Below are positions 30,117 to 41,459 of a stretch of DNA of 58,945 nt, one piece after another. The stretch is from NCBI GenBank assembly GCA_024663395.1, contig JANFAH010000141.1, positions 1 through 58,945 of the forward strand. The letters run 5' to 3'. Positions within the stretch are counted from its first letter, which is position 1; each line of letters starts with the position of its first letter. The notes under the pieces were generated by a model. The model ran no database searches. It saw only the letters and a list, made by a program, of their open reading frames with translations, and had not been told where the DNA came from. The stretch is from Pisolithus tinctorius (Eukaryota > Basidiomycota > Agaricomycetes > Boletales > Pisolithaceae). Both the position numbers and the translations under genes were made by a program.

Positions 30117-32364
30117 GTGTACATGATGCTGCTCGTTGCGCTGCTCAAATGGCTTGAAAGAAACCCATTTCTGCAGACAACTACTGTCTCTCAGCTGGTG
30201 TTGTTCATCACGCTCTCAGCTAACCTGAAACGGAACATCATAGTTGCTCAATCTTCACATCACCCTTCGGACGTGCCCCCTAGCATCCTGCCGGACTCTG
30301 TTGTGGCTTTCCTTGCAAAGGCCACATCCATGTCTCTGGAGAGTGTACAATGCATCTGGCCCCTTCTCAATGATATTGTATGGGACTTCCCTCCAGAGAG
30401 TGAGCGTCAGCAATCTACTCGAGACCTCTTTAGACTCTATGGATGGCCGCATGATCTTAGTATGTCTTGCATGTGCAGTAGCATTGTGTGATGCTGATCT
30501 TACTTTTCTAGCATTAAAAACCCTATATCCTCCAACAAATTGTTGTGAAAACATGGAGTGCTCCCGGACGTCTGAGCTACGCAAGGTTGAAGCACGCCAA
30601 GTGGTTGTGTACACACTCAATGGCTGTGAACCAGCTTGGGCGATCCACCTGTACTGCAAAGGTATCATTGTATCAACTTAGCCCTAACTGCTGGACCCAC
30701 CTGATCTTACAGATTGCCGTTGCAACTATCACCATAACTACTATGTTTGTGACGGTCAGCGGACTTATTACAAGGGCATCCCAACATTTCTCCAAGTCAG
30801 TGAACATCGCTTTGTGGAACGGCAGCTTGCGGAGATGTGGACCAATCAACACCTATTTGGATTGTATGCATCCACTATATCGTTACATGCCAGTGACATA
30901 CTGATCACCCTCCAGCTGCTCGGCCACCAACTGTAGTACGATATTCATGACAACCTTTGCCCATGAAGCCTCCAGTGTCTTTGAGGATGTGGGCTGGCCA
31001 TTTTCCCCTACATTATCTGCAGTCCATGTGTGGGACACATTTGTCCTCCTTGCGCTTCTTCGTGACCATGCCAGTCGAGATGAAGTCCTCATTATCCCAC
31101 ATACTGGTGATCAGAGAAATCGTTTTGACATGGCCATGCAGGAGCGTAATGAACGGATTGTCTACCATGGTCAAGATGAAATTGATCATTATTGTGATGG
31201 CTGCATGCGGGTCTATGAGGAAGATCAAGATGGCACACCTGAGCTGCATAAGTCCAGTCATCTTAAATGATTATTCCTGGGCCTATTGACAATTTGCAAC
31301 AGGGAAATGTCAAGTGATCGTTAGTGACGGTGTTACCCTTGGCCACCCATGTTGTGGACAATATCGCTGCACAGCACCCCTTCAAAATGTTCGTGATCGC
31401 TTCTGTTGGGCTCACTATTCCATGCATGATGTCTGTGCCGTGAATGGATGTGAACAGCCTGTTACACAAGGCTCCAAAACATGCAATGACTCTCTACATT
31501 CTTGCATGGAGACTATGAGCATCACGAAGGGTAAATCTGCATTTTCCCTCACTGAACGTCTTCTTCGGCATCGTGTCACTTATCCCAAGGATGCTGCTGG
31601 CCATGAGAATGAGTCTCTCACCGATGGCAGTCATGATGACTTAGAGGAGAATCACGAATGGTTTACAGTCAGTGGCATGGAAGTTAGGCACCACTTCAAG
31701 AGGAGCGAAGGTTGTGTTGGTGTTAATGACGAAGAACCATGTCCAACAAAGTCAGATCAAGGCCGTGAACTCCGGGCACAGTTTGGTAGACGCCGCACAC
31801 ACAACGAACAGACTCTTGTCCGCCCCTGTGGCATTATCATTGGCCGTGCGACTTTCTTTGGTGCTGAAGCAGTTTCCAATGTTATTGTAAGTGCTCCTTC
31901 TTCTTGCGTAGATTGTTCACTAACCTCCTGCAAAGGACTTTGTGAAGAAGGCTTTCTCTGTTCCACGTGCTCATAAGCCAGAACATTTTATTTATGACAC
32001 GGCATGTGATGCGAAGCGGCAGGTTGAAGCTTGTGGTGATCCATGGTGGAGGGATGTAGGTATGTGTGTCGATGTATGGCACCTCCTTAACAAGCACAAG
32101 ACCACGCATGACTATTTCCAGAAGAACTGTAACCCTGCTGACTACCCGGAGCTGATGAATGACGATAACACTGGCTGGTGGTTCAACACATCTGTTGCAG
32201 AGCAGGTGAACGTATGGCTGGGTAGCTACCATGCCATTTGCCGGGAGATGCTTCCAGTCAAGTATAATATTTTTTTGGACGAGATGATCCGCCTGCACAA
32301 CTGTGTCACTGTCAGAAGACTTGAGGCCAAGGGCCAGAGCCCTCGCCATGCCCCCCCTTTGTAA
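30117..32364 (+). CDS. CxC5/CxC6 cysteine-cluster KDZ transposase
   Basis: Six exons: 30117-30459, 30512-30661, 30713-30863, 30916 to about 31240, 31303-31886, 31936-32364. The order of parts is that of CxC5-CxC6-KDZ proteins: an N-terminal helical part (LVLFITLSANLKRNIIVAQ); the CxC5 cluster with LYPPTNCC, CSRTSEL, AIHLYCK joined to DCRCNYHHNYYVCDG; the CxC6 cluster with HYCDGCMRVY, GHPCCGQYRC and RFCWAHYSMH; then the RNase H-fold KDZ part GRRRTHNEQTLVRPCG, FIYDTACDAKRQV, CVDVWHLLNKHK and FNTSVAEQVNVWLG, which hold the acidic catalytic positions. All introns are GT-AG except the fourth, whose donor (near 31240) has no GT, a possible defect. Otherwise no stops occur. It would act in the nucleus on the element's inverted ends. 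Confidence 0.85.
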
Positions 32365-32643
32365 TTGGTTCGTCTCATGCAATATATTCATTTGCTACAA
32401 AGCTTTCATTGAGGTTGGACATGAATGCATAAGTCTATTGCTAACATGGAAAGGGTACAGTATGGTGCGACAATGGATGGATTGCTCACATGGAAACAGT
32501 AAGGTATGACAGTGCAAGAGTATGTAGGAACAACACAATGACATAAGACATGAGGAAGAGATGTACACAATGCGATGGACAATGCGATGACAGGCAATGC
32601 GAGTGTAAAAGGGAAAAAAAAAAAAAAGAATGGCTGATTGTAA

Positions 32644-34885
32644 CTAGTCGGATGTGAGATCAATATCGACCAATGCACCCTCGAAGAGAGGCTGCTTTGC
32701 TCGCTTCAACTTTACTGCCCGTGTGATCATATCCCAACAGCCCTCTGGAGTTCTACCAGCCTTTAAGAGTTCCTCATGTAGCTCGAGGGGGGCAAGCTGC
32801 CATCGCCGGCATGCATCATGATATGTAGACCAGATGAAGGCACGGCCAAAGATCGCCTCGAACCGTTGGGGAACAGAGAGGTGTTTCATCTTTGGCTTCC
32901 CCATGGCCTCCATCCCTGCCACAATGTCTACCACATACTCACCAGTGGGCCAGGCAGTGTGTAGCTTCCTTTGCGTAGATGGTAAGGAAGTGGTGGGGAG
33001 CAAAGGAGATGGTAACTCGATGGTATTGATGGCAGGTGTGCAAGAGGGGGATGTATCAGATGATGCAGCTGCTGACAATGTGGCTTCAGTTGAGGATAGG
33101 GTGTCGGCTGAAGATGAATCAGCTGCCTCAAGAGCGGACATGAAGTTTGGACGCTTGTGGTGTCCCTCCAAACTAGGTGTGCATGCATGTGAACGAGAGC
33201 ACTTTTGGGAGGTGGGGAAGCTTGGAGACACAGTAGGAAATGGAGAAGAGGTAACGAACGGAGATGTAACGAATGGAGAAGTGATGTTGGCATCGGAGTC
33301 ATCGTCAGACTCAGCTAAGTAGGCTTGACGGGAGGTAAACAGGCTCTGCTGTCTCGCAACACTCTTCCGCTCGCCCTTAAGGTTCTTGAAAAGGCGAGGA
33401 GGTGTTGACATATTGACATGGAACTTCTGTAGTATCTTCTCATAATTATCACAGTGAACTACCCCCTTCCTGCGGAGGAACAAAGCATCACCATTCTTAA
33501 CCCGAAAGCTATAGTTTAGTCGTGTGATTGTCTTCCAGATAAGGAGGGATGGGTTCAGCCACTCGACAGCCATGATGTCATTGCCGAGTGAGGGTAGCAG
33601 GGTCGAGACATGGGTAAGTGCGAAGTCAGGCCAATGTGGTATGTCAGAATCATCACCATTGGTACCCTGGAGAGCCATGATAGTTGGAGAGCCATAATCC
33701 TAGAAGACGTGTAAGTAATGTCAGGTATACCATATCAGAATGCACATCATACCCTATCCCAGTAAATGAGGTCAATGCATCGCTTTGATGCGAGCTCACC
33801 AGCAAGCCTCTCCTTGTCCCTCTGGGCCTTCGCAGACAGCTGAACAGAACCAAACTTATACTCGGCAGCCCAAGTTGCATTCATCTGAGTTGTGATCTTT
33901 GGCTGTCGCTGTGAAGACTTTGGTGGCAGGGACACAGCAGTCAACAGGCTTGAGCGTCTTGCTGCTACGAGAAGTGGCTTATAATTCGGTTGGGGTTCCA
34001 GAGGTGGACTGGTTGATACAGGTGGACTAGTTGGTATGAGTGGCCCAGCATTGAGTTTTGCCAGCGTGCGTGCAATAGACCTGGAGCTGCATTCACTAGC
34101 TGATGTATTATCAATGCGGTAGTCTGTTGAGAGTGCAGGATCAATGACACTGGCAGATATATTGCCCTGAACGACATCCAAACTTGGGAGCGAGGCCTCA
34201 ACACCATCATTAACAGAGTCCAGCAAGTCCAGATCAATGACATCAGCAGGCTCGGCATGCGATTTCAGATCCAGTAAGGGTACAGATTGGAGGAGTGATG
34301 AAGCAGAGGGCTGCTGAACACGTTGCTTCTGTCACCCACCAGCAAACTCAGGGTGGTGCTTGATAGCAGTATTACATCCACCTAAGTCAATGCAGTGGCT
34401 CTTGCACATGCGACGCTCACAGCGACCTGCAACAGTGGGAGTCTGCTTAGTGCAGCCTGGAAATGCACAAGTCCCCTCTGTCAGTGGGGCAGGAGGCAGG
34501 CAGCTAGAAGAGTCGTTCTGTACAGTAACAGGGGGGGGCACAGAAGAGGGTGCAGCGGAAACTGGAGGGGAAGAGTCAAGCACTGCAGGCACAGATAAGG
34601 GCGCAGCGGAGACCAGAGGAGTCACAGACACCAATGGTGATGACGGCAAAGAGCCACCTTGAGGGGAGTCACCAGGTGGCCAGAAATACCAGTATGGACG
34701 TCCGCCTTGTGGTAAGTGCGGTGCAAAACACTAGATGCCAATATCCATCAAGCTACTTATAACATGGGGAAAGCAAACAGATGACTTACTCGTGCACACC
34801 ATTGACCAGAATGGCTGCCAGATTTGCAGACGAACGGTGTTAGAGACGCCTTGCAATAGCCACAGGACACTTTGATCAAAGACAT
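32644..34885 (-). CDS. KDZ-element accessory protein with GRF-like and Cys/His zinc motifs
   Basis: Exon 1 (34885-34790) begins MSLIKVSCGYCKASLTPFVC and joins over a GT-AG intron to exon 2 (34730-33753) as QWCARCFAPH...RPYWYFWPP, the C..C..(G)..C..FFW pattern of a GRF-type zinc finger. A Ser/Pro linker follows, then CAFPGCTKQTP and CERRMCKSHCIDLGGC, a second Cys/His cluster. Exon 3 (33699-32644) holds LIYWDR joined to DYGSPTIMALQ, a Ser-rich middle, and a helical end (FGRAFIWSTYHDACRRWQLA). One TGA (34334-34332) interrupts exon 2 after HPEFAGG; the frame continues QKQRVQQPSA. The gene converges on the transposase and is most likely a DNA- or nucleic-acid-binding partner; its precise role is not known to me. 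Confidence 0.65.
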
Positions 34886-35016
34886 CGCAAATGGCAGCAC
34901 ACCTCAACGACTGGAGGGAGGGTGGGAAGACACAGGAGGGAAAACGAACATGTTGCCTCTTCGAGCAGTGAGCATTTAAGACTCAGATTGAATTACCGCT
35001 AGGAGCCCCGGACGAG

Positions 35017-35041
35017 GCGCCGGAGTTTTTCGCCGGAGGTT
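35017..35041. repeat. Right terminal inverted repeat of the KDZ element
   Basis: Plus strand GCCGGAGTTTTTCGCCGGAG ending GGTT at 35041; the reverse complement matches the left end. Confidence 0.65.
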
Positions 35042-35584
35042 TCAAAATCCGAATATTGTCCACCCCCTAGCTTCCTTATGCCACCTCCTGGTCTGCTGCT
35101 ACCACCCGGAATGCTTCCCTCAGGTGCACCACCATTCCCTCGCAGCGTTTCCCGTCCACCTCTTCCGCCGCCCACCAGGGCTCGTCCCTCCCGCCGCCAC
35201 AGCACCGCAACCACCTACGGTGTCTCTTCCACCGCCACTTGTACTTTCCAATCCTGCTTGCGAGCAGACGTATGGTCCTTTCAAGAAGACCACCTGAAAT
35301 ATCCAGATCCCAGCTTCTCCTCAGTATGTATTGCGTTTTTCACTCTAACTTCGTCTGCTTTGGCCGTGGCTTGCTCACCGCCCCACTCTTTCCCTCCTTG
35401 TCCTTGTGCATATAGGAAGAGAAGTGTGTACGCATTGCGAAGCACCGCTTTTCCAGCGATGCAACGAATAGGACACCATCACCCGATCAAATGCCCAGTG
35501 GCACGGAAGAGTTTCGCAGGAAGAAACGTGCTACCTATATACGCGCATACACACGCTTACCGACGAAAACGGAGTGGGGGACAT
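35042..35584 (+). pseudogene. ZNF207/BuGZ-like gene, right fragment
   Basis: After the KDZ end, Pro-rich sequence resumes (PPPGLLLPPGMLPSGAPPFP), then LVLSNPACEQTYGPFKKTT with one base apparently missing before KYPDPSFSS. A clean intron (35324-35415) leads to EEKCVRIAKHRFSSDATNRT and a basic tail GTEEFRRKKRATYI, stop at about 35584. A final basic segment after GTEE resembles, as I recall, the end of Agaricomycete BuGZ-like proteins. Together with 29757-29987 this suggests a host gene, or a spare copy of it, broken by the transposon. Confidence 0.4.
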
Positions 35585-36346
35585 AGTGTTTGGTCAATCC
35601 CGTTTGGCCGTGATGGGTCATTTTGTGCTAGTCTCCTTGTTCTCTTTCGTTATATCTTTCTAGCTAGGCTTGGTCTGTTGCAACAGGTGGTGATCATAAG
35701 TGTTGGGAACGGTAACGGTATGGAAAAAAAGAGTCGGTTGGTGGAAAGAAACTTACCGGTCCGTCCCATCCAGCTACCTCACGCGAGCGTCCACACTCAT
35801 GGCTTCCTTTTTCCCTACCACATATTCCACCCATCACCATCGCCCTTGTGTGCGATGCACCCAACGTCCTATGCGCTGGAAATTACTACAGTGGGGGTTG
35901 CGGTTCTCGGTGCGGCGCCTGTCCTCTTACTGTTCTCTTGACCATGCTTCCCTCTCCCTTCCCTTTCGTCTCGCACACAAACTCTTCCAAGCTCCTCTCT
36001 CATTCTGCGTTATCCTGCGGCGGTATCAGAACACTTAGACAAACGGACACAGAAGAATAACAAAAGGTTTGCCTACACATGTGGTCGACCATCTTTTTCT
36101 CGTTCAATCTCGCTTTCTATTTCACCTATACGTTTTTCTTTACCTGCCCACTTTCAAGATTGCAAGTTACAGCAAACAGATGCCAACGGGGATAAAGGTT
36201 AGTGTGAAAATATTTTTTGTTGGTGTATGAGTGTGCGTTTGGGCGAGTAGGAGTCTGGTCGAAAAACAGGTGGGAGCCAAGTCAAGCAGCTATCACCGTG
36301 TGCCGCACTACCGATGGAAGTCTCTTATAGTATATTGGAGTCTTTG
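35585..36346. other. No gene seen
   Basis: I find no open frame with splice logic or recognised motif here. The frame running on from 35078 into this stretch loses protein-like composition after the host-gene fragment. It includes AT-rich sequence with normal CG content. Confidence 0.5.
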
Positions 36347-36901
36347 TTATACATTTGCCAACAATACATGTGTCGTTATGCAGCTACATGAGGTACGAAG
36401 GTCCGAGTTTGCAGAGTAGAATTCGTGCTGTGGGGACTCTCGGTGATTAGGAAACTCCCCACTTCGGATGAAGATATACTTTTCCTGGGCGGCGACGTCA
36501 CCGACAAATGTCGTACCGCTGGTCGCAAACCCACAACGCCTACTTGTAGGTTCGACGACGGTGTGGAACTGGTTGGAATTGCAACTGTGGCTAGGAGGTG
36601 CTGGAATGGAATGGGTCAAGGTTCGTCGTGGGGTGGGCCCACTGTAAGGTGATGGGTTGTTGGTAGGGGTAACTGACTGGCTTTGCACTGGGAGCGTCAG
36701 CTGGCGTTGAGGAAGTATAAGCGGCAACAGTGGCGGCCCAGCGTGTGATGAATGATTTGGTATATTTGGCCCAAAATCCGACGACCCACGTGAAATCGAA
36801 AACCGCTTCTCCCTCATTTCTGGGTCCATAATGGGCAGTACTGATGGTTGTGCCGAAGAGGGAATAACTTCAGGCCAGCCCACGGTGTTGCATATGCCCA
36901 T
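36347..36901 (-). CDS. Hypothetical Pro/Ser-rich protein
   Basis: A 184-residue open frame, unrecognised. It is rich in Pro, Ser and Asn (PNIPNHSSHAGPPLLPLILP; PTNNPSPYSGPTPRRTLTHS) with no membrane segment or zinc motif. A possible upstream intron (GTACCTTACC to GGCCAG, about 36938-36913) would extend it, so the Met at 36901 may not be the true start. Composition fits a disordered region or terminal exon of a larger gene. CG content is normal. Confidence 0.3.
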   Translation of the reverse strand: MGICNTVGWPEVIPSSAQPSVLPIMDPEMREKRFSISRGSSDFGPNIPNHSSHAGPPLLPLILPQRQLTLPVQSQSVTPTNNPSPYSGPTPRRTLTHSIPAPPSHSCNSNQFHTVVEPTSRRCGFATSGTTFVGDVAAQEKYIFIRSGEFPNHRESPQHEFYSANSDLRTSCSCITTHVLLANV

Positions 36902-37639
36902 GTCGTCAGCAGCTGGCCGGGGGAACTGGGTAAGGTACGATTATCGTGGGCACGGCAACGCTGCGTACTTTGATCCGGGCGTTGAATCTGGGAACTCCAG
37001 CACCTGAAAGCAACAGCAGCACCCGGTGATGATCTCAGGATACACTCTGCACTGCGCTGATGCCACACACCTGTCTGCAGAACAACTACCAACAAGAGTC
37101 TCGTGGCATCTAGCTATATTCAAAACTCAAGTATCTATCTACGAAACATCAGTCAGCACAACCACGTGGAAAACAGGCCTGCTTACGACTCACAAGACAG
37201 GTAGGAAGAAGATGGTCACTTGCGTTCGTGAGTATGAGCAGGAACGTCAACGATTCTGATACGGCAATTCAGCCGTTTCAAGTGCGGACGATTTTGTCAG
37301 GGAACATACGGGAAGTGGTGTCTCAGATGTTCCAGCGAGTGAATATCTGGACGGATACAGGCATAAGCTAGACCAGGGCCAGAAAGACGATGCAGGCTGA
37401 AACAAATGCATGAACGGTGTGCACGTACACCCTGAACGGTAGCAGAAAGCCACACCGCACAATCCGACCACAAGACTTTGCGTAGAGCAGCATGAGCAAT
37501 GGATTAGATGCCATACATAGCACAGCAATTCAACTCTGAAAAAAAGGAGTCAACCTGAACGCAAAGAGGAAGATGAGGTTGGGAAAGAACGAGCGGTGAG
37601 TACAACCGCGAACTAGTCCTGATCTGTCTGGTTGCTCGG
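36902..37639. other. No gene recognised
   Basis: Short overlapping frames on both strands, none convincing. The stretch 36902-37260 may hold 5' exons of the minus-strand hypothetical gene but I could not join them in one frame. Confidence 0.4.
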
Positions 37640-38071
37640 TTGATATATGACACTACGACTCTCAGGCTCTGCTTCTACATCCTCCGGAACGCGACCTTTG
37701 ACTCCGACAGCACACACCCTGCCTCCGACGCCGAAGAGGAAAAAACAAAACCGTCAACAGCGCCAGGCAGCAAACCAAAAGGCAAACAAGACTCACCCAC
37801 TCTCTGCCATCGTGCTACCCAACTCGGCTCAGGATCGATGACGGAGGTAATTCCGTTACTTAAATTAGATGGTGGTGTAAACGGGCATGCTGTCCCCTTC
37901 ATTTGTTTCATCCGCGGAGTAAGGCATAAAAATAGGATGTTGGAGGCCTCGCGCACAGGAAGATACAACAAACACGCACTTGCATTTCTTCGCAGTTTTG
38001 ACATCCGTTGGCCTGAGAGTCTGATGTTGGGGAACAGTAGGCATGCTCGGAGATTTCTATATTTGCCTTGA
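37640..38071 (+). CDS. Weak hypothetical ORF
   Basis: Two plus-strand frames overlap. One (from 37647) reads MTLRLSGSASTSSGTRPLTP and then the basic PPTPKRKKQNRQQRQAANQK, which looks like a disordered, nuclear-type N-terminus, and reaches a possible donor (GTAATTCC near 37848). The other spans 37640-38071. Neither resembles a family I know. Confidence 0.25.
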   Translation: MIYDTTTLRLCFYILRNATFDSDSTHPASDAEEEKTKPSTAPGSKPKGKQDSPTLCHRATQLGSGSMTEVIPLLKLDGGVNGHAVPFICFIRGVRHKNRMLEASRTGRYNKHALAFLRSFDIRWPESLMLGNSRHARRFLYLP

Positions 38072-38453
38072 GAAAGAAATTGAAGCTATGTCTGTGGAGG
38101 TCAACGTCGCCGGGCTTTACTTAATTACATAAGCTCATGCCTAAGTGTGAGATAGGCGCCTTGATATCGATCGACTTGCCGCCAGTCGATACATCTGCAG
38201 TTTGAACAAGCGGGCCGCTTGGATTACCGGCGCCTAATCATTTACGATACTTACGTTCCATGTGAGAAACGCATCTGATTGGTCGAAAGTCCGTCTGGAG
38301 GATGGAGATCGTCTACCTAACATGATAATGGTACTAGTGATAATGATTACTATGATTATGACAGTGATCTTATCCAGATGCAGTCAAACTGATCATGGTT
38401 TGTAGGATTCTAATACATCATAGTGTACCTACTACACTACCCCATCAGAATTA
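38072..38453. other. Intergenic stretch, no gene
   Basis: Contains a low-complexity ATGATTATGA-like patch (38315-38370). No coding signal. Confidence 0.5.
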
Positions 38454-41400
38454 CTAGCAAAATGAGCCCCCCCCATGGAATGCGTTGAATATCTCTTTGT
38501 CTGCGAAGTGGTTGAGGAAAAAATGGTGGTAAAGCTCTTGTGATGTAGTGGATGATATGCTAGGTGGCACCTTTCCAGAACCAAAAATGGGGACAAGCTC
38601 TAGCGCATGTGAGATCCAAGTAATGGGCACGACCAGTCCCTCTCGCATCTCTCCACCTTCCTCCATATGGGAGAAGCACCTTTCCAGGGTCCACATATGC
38701 AGCTCAGGTTGCTGCTGCGGGGTGGCAATAACACAGAAGGGCTGTAGATAAATGAGGGGATGGTTGAGATATGGAGGGGTTTCGACCTTGGAGCGTGGAC
38801 GTGCACAAGGCTGGAAAATAGTGCGAACTTGTGCAACATAACTGGCAGCTGTACACAGTACATGTATTAATACAGATCAACGCACATGTGAAAGCTATGC
38901 ACTGTCATTTGAGGGGCTGATTAAAACAATGTCATAGCATCCATATGGGAAATCCTGAGAGGGGCGCAATGCCCGAACAACTTGACTCGGAAGAATCATA
39001 GAATTGTGGAATGTGGAGTGCAGCTGAACACGGAGCTTATGCCACACAGCAATATGATCGAAAGTACAAATGTCAAACTGGAGGTCAAGGGAATGCGATT
39101 GAAGAAATTCTAAATAACGGTCTTGAAAGTAGGGGAGCTGATATTGTTCAGCAATGTTGTTCAGCGACAGATTAGTTTCATCTGAGCATGACGTGACATG
39201 GAGGGCGGTTTGAGTATGATTGGTGAGAATGCCATCAGCAAAGTAATTGCGGACCGGGTGGGGACCATGGAGTTGCCATTGCTCCTCAGGTAGGACATGC
39301 CCTACCCATGTGAATGTTGGATCTGTTGCAGCAATTTCTTCCTCTTCCATGGAAACAGCATTGATGAGGGGTATGTTACTCGAGTGTATCAACAAGTATA
39401 CATCAAACTGCTGCATAGATTCTTTGCAATCGAGTAATCGGACGACTTGTTCCGCGAAGTCTTTATTCTTGTTAGTACGTTCGAATGGACGCTTGCAGTG
39501 GGTGATAAGAAGGCGTTCGCTGACATCTGCAGTATATTGTATTAGTCCACCGTTATTACGAATCACCACTGTGAAGCTGTGAAAAAGCTCCAACTTCGGA
39601 ATGTGGAAGTCATTTTTGGTACCAGCTGATCTTGTCTTTCTGGCGTTCACCTTGATAATGGCATCCTTGTGCACATGGAATTCCTGCAGCGATGATTCCA
39701 TTTCCTTCACAGAAATGTCTGTGTGTATGGGACTCTGTGCCTGGTATATGAAACTGATAATAGCACATATGGCACGGAGGAACCATGGGGGTACACAACC
39801 AGCGATCATGGGAACAATGGTACGCTGGATGTCGCGGTGTTCTCTGCCTGTCATTTGCTTGATGTGTGAAACACCACCCGCAAAGTGCCTCACCACAACG
39901 CATTTGTGGTGACACTTGAATCGTGCATTGAGGTCGTCCTCAAGTAACTCTCTACACCATGAAAGGACATGGTCGAAGAAAAACTTGTGGCATGTATGAA
40001 GGATTTCGGGCAGAAGGAAGATGGAGGGGTCCACAAACGGCCAGTTTCTCCAAAATGGAAGGTGGACACTGCTAAGCTGTATCGTCTTCGCCTCTCTTTG
40101 AAAGCGGCTCAGATTATTCCATGGGTGAGTACCCCGAGCGACTTGTTCGATGTGCTGGAGAGTGAGATTGCCTGTACGAGATGAATGGGAGTGACTGTCA
40201 CCGAATTGCTTATGGGTTGCTTCCGTGACAGGGGAAGCGCTTTTGGAGACGCATGTGATCATTAGCTGTTCAGGGAGGTCAGTGGTCCATGCCACTAGTG
40301 GCATGAAACAATAGCGTCGGTATCCATGGGGGTCTGGCATCATGGTTCCAATCTCTGCAACACGTTTCAGGCCTGTGGTGACGATATCAACACATTTGTG
40401 CCAGACACGTGTTTGCAGGATCGTTTGGTTTCCCTTAGGGACATCAAACTTCGGTATCGGCATGAACGCGACACATCTCCATGAATGTGAGGTGGCTGCC
40501 ATGCGGATGTTCCCTGGAATATTGCCGATACTGATTAAGAGGGGATGCATTTCTAGTCCTCCGGTCATCCTTGTCACAGGAGTCTTGTCAGATGCAGCAA
40601 GAATAGGTATGATTGTGGCACCCTCTGGAAGGGAATCCTAACAGAAGACCATTGTTAGTTTCCGTAGTGAAGTTGTATCGCTCTATGAACATACTTGGAT
40701 GCGATGGGCTTCGCGCACTGAGAACCATTCACTGTACTCCTGTCCAAGACCATTGGTGATCAGAATAGGATCAAACATCATATCGGCACCAAAGATAGGG
40801 TTTCCAAACAAGGACCTTGTGACCTCCTCTGCATCATGCCAAATCAGCTGTATAGAATCAGTTGTTTTGTAACCTTCGACTTCTAGAACGGTACTCCACC
40901 ACTTTGGCCCTGAGGGAAGGGTATCCATCCACCTGAGCAATTCTTCTACTGAAGTAAAGGATGGCTGGGGATTATCATGGAACTAAGGAAAATAAGTGAG
41001 ATATGGTTTATTGAGGTAAAACTGGTAGTACCCAAGGCAAAGCGAGGAATCTCTTGATCTGAGTTTGTGTAAGGTTCTCCACGAGAAACTTGGCTAAAGA
41101 CCATTCTGCCCGAGACTGAAATGGATAGTACACATTGATCTCTCGCTCTTGCTTTAAAGGACCATCATGAAACTGCTCAAATGTATTTGGTTCATTCCCG
41201 AAAGTATACCCTGATCGTTTGTGGTACCTAGCCCTTGAGTGCGAAGATTGACCAAATGAAGCTAGATGAGCATCTTGTGCTGTCGAGGAATGAAATGGAA
41301 CGAGTGGATAACACATCCTGATATGCTGGATCAACATATCATGAGTCTCGAAGAACACTTCGCAAGCTACGTTTGGGCACTGATATCTAGAACTCTTGTA
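38454..41400 (-). CDS. Plavaka transposase, open reading through all exons
   Basis: Exons on the minus strand: first recognised exon about 41400-41032 with a C2HC-like zinc finger (CPNVACEVFFETHDMLIQHI, then RMCYP) and YPFQSRAEWSLAKFL; 40982-40695 with LEVEGYKTTDSIQLIWHDAE; 40637-38903 with the Plavaka core GGLEMHPLLISIGNIPGNIR, HSWRCVAFMPIPKFDVPK, ILHTCHKFFFDHVLSWC, HFAGGVSHIKQMTGREHRDI and LIQYTADVSERLLITHCKRP; and 38848-38454 with SYVAQVRTIFQP and ELVPIFGSG. All three introns are GT-AG and keep frame. Plavaka is an RNase H-fold transposase of fungal cut-and-paste elements. No stops were found. The true start codon upstream of the finger and the element's TIRs were not found. Confidence 0.85.
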
Positions 41401-41459
41401 AGTAGAAACTGAGTCAATATCGTCGATACGAACCTTCCAGGATTCGGAACTTCCGAGAT

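Larger units (their letters stand above)
29988..35041. mobile_element. KDZ-class DNA transposon, 5.05 kb
   Basis: Ends are inverted: the left end AACCTCCGGCGGATTTTGTC matches the reverse complement of the right end (AACCTCCGGCGAAAAACTCC), with further TTTTGCC(T/C)GGCG repeats inside the left end. Two convergent genes fill the element: a CxC5/CxC6 KDZ transposase-like gene (30117-32364, plus) and an accessory zinc-finger gene (32644-34885, minus). I could not find a clean target duplication beside the ends. The two sides look like pieces of one interrupted host gene. Confidence 0.75.

Noticed and set aside
35078..35941. A 287-codon frame
   Set aside because: Only the first part matches the BuGZ-like fragment; a clean intron at 35324-35415 moves the real frame elsewhere and the rest loses protein character.
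38430..38460. CACTACCCC considered as a CACTA-type end of the Plavaka element
   Set aside because: I could find no matching inverted end to the right of the gene, so the boundary is unsupported.
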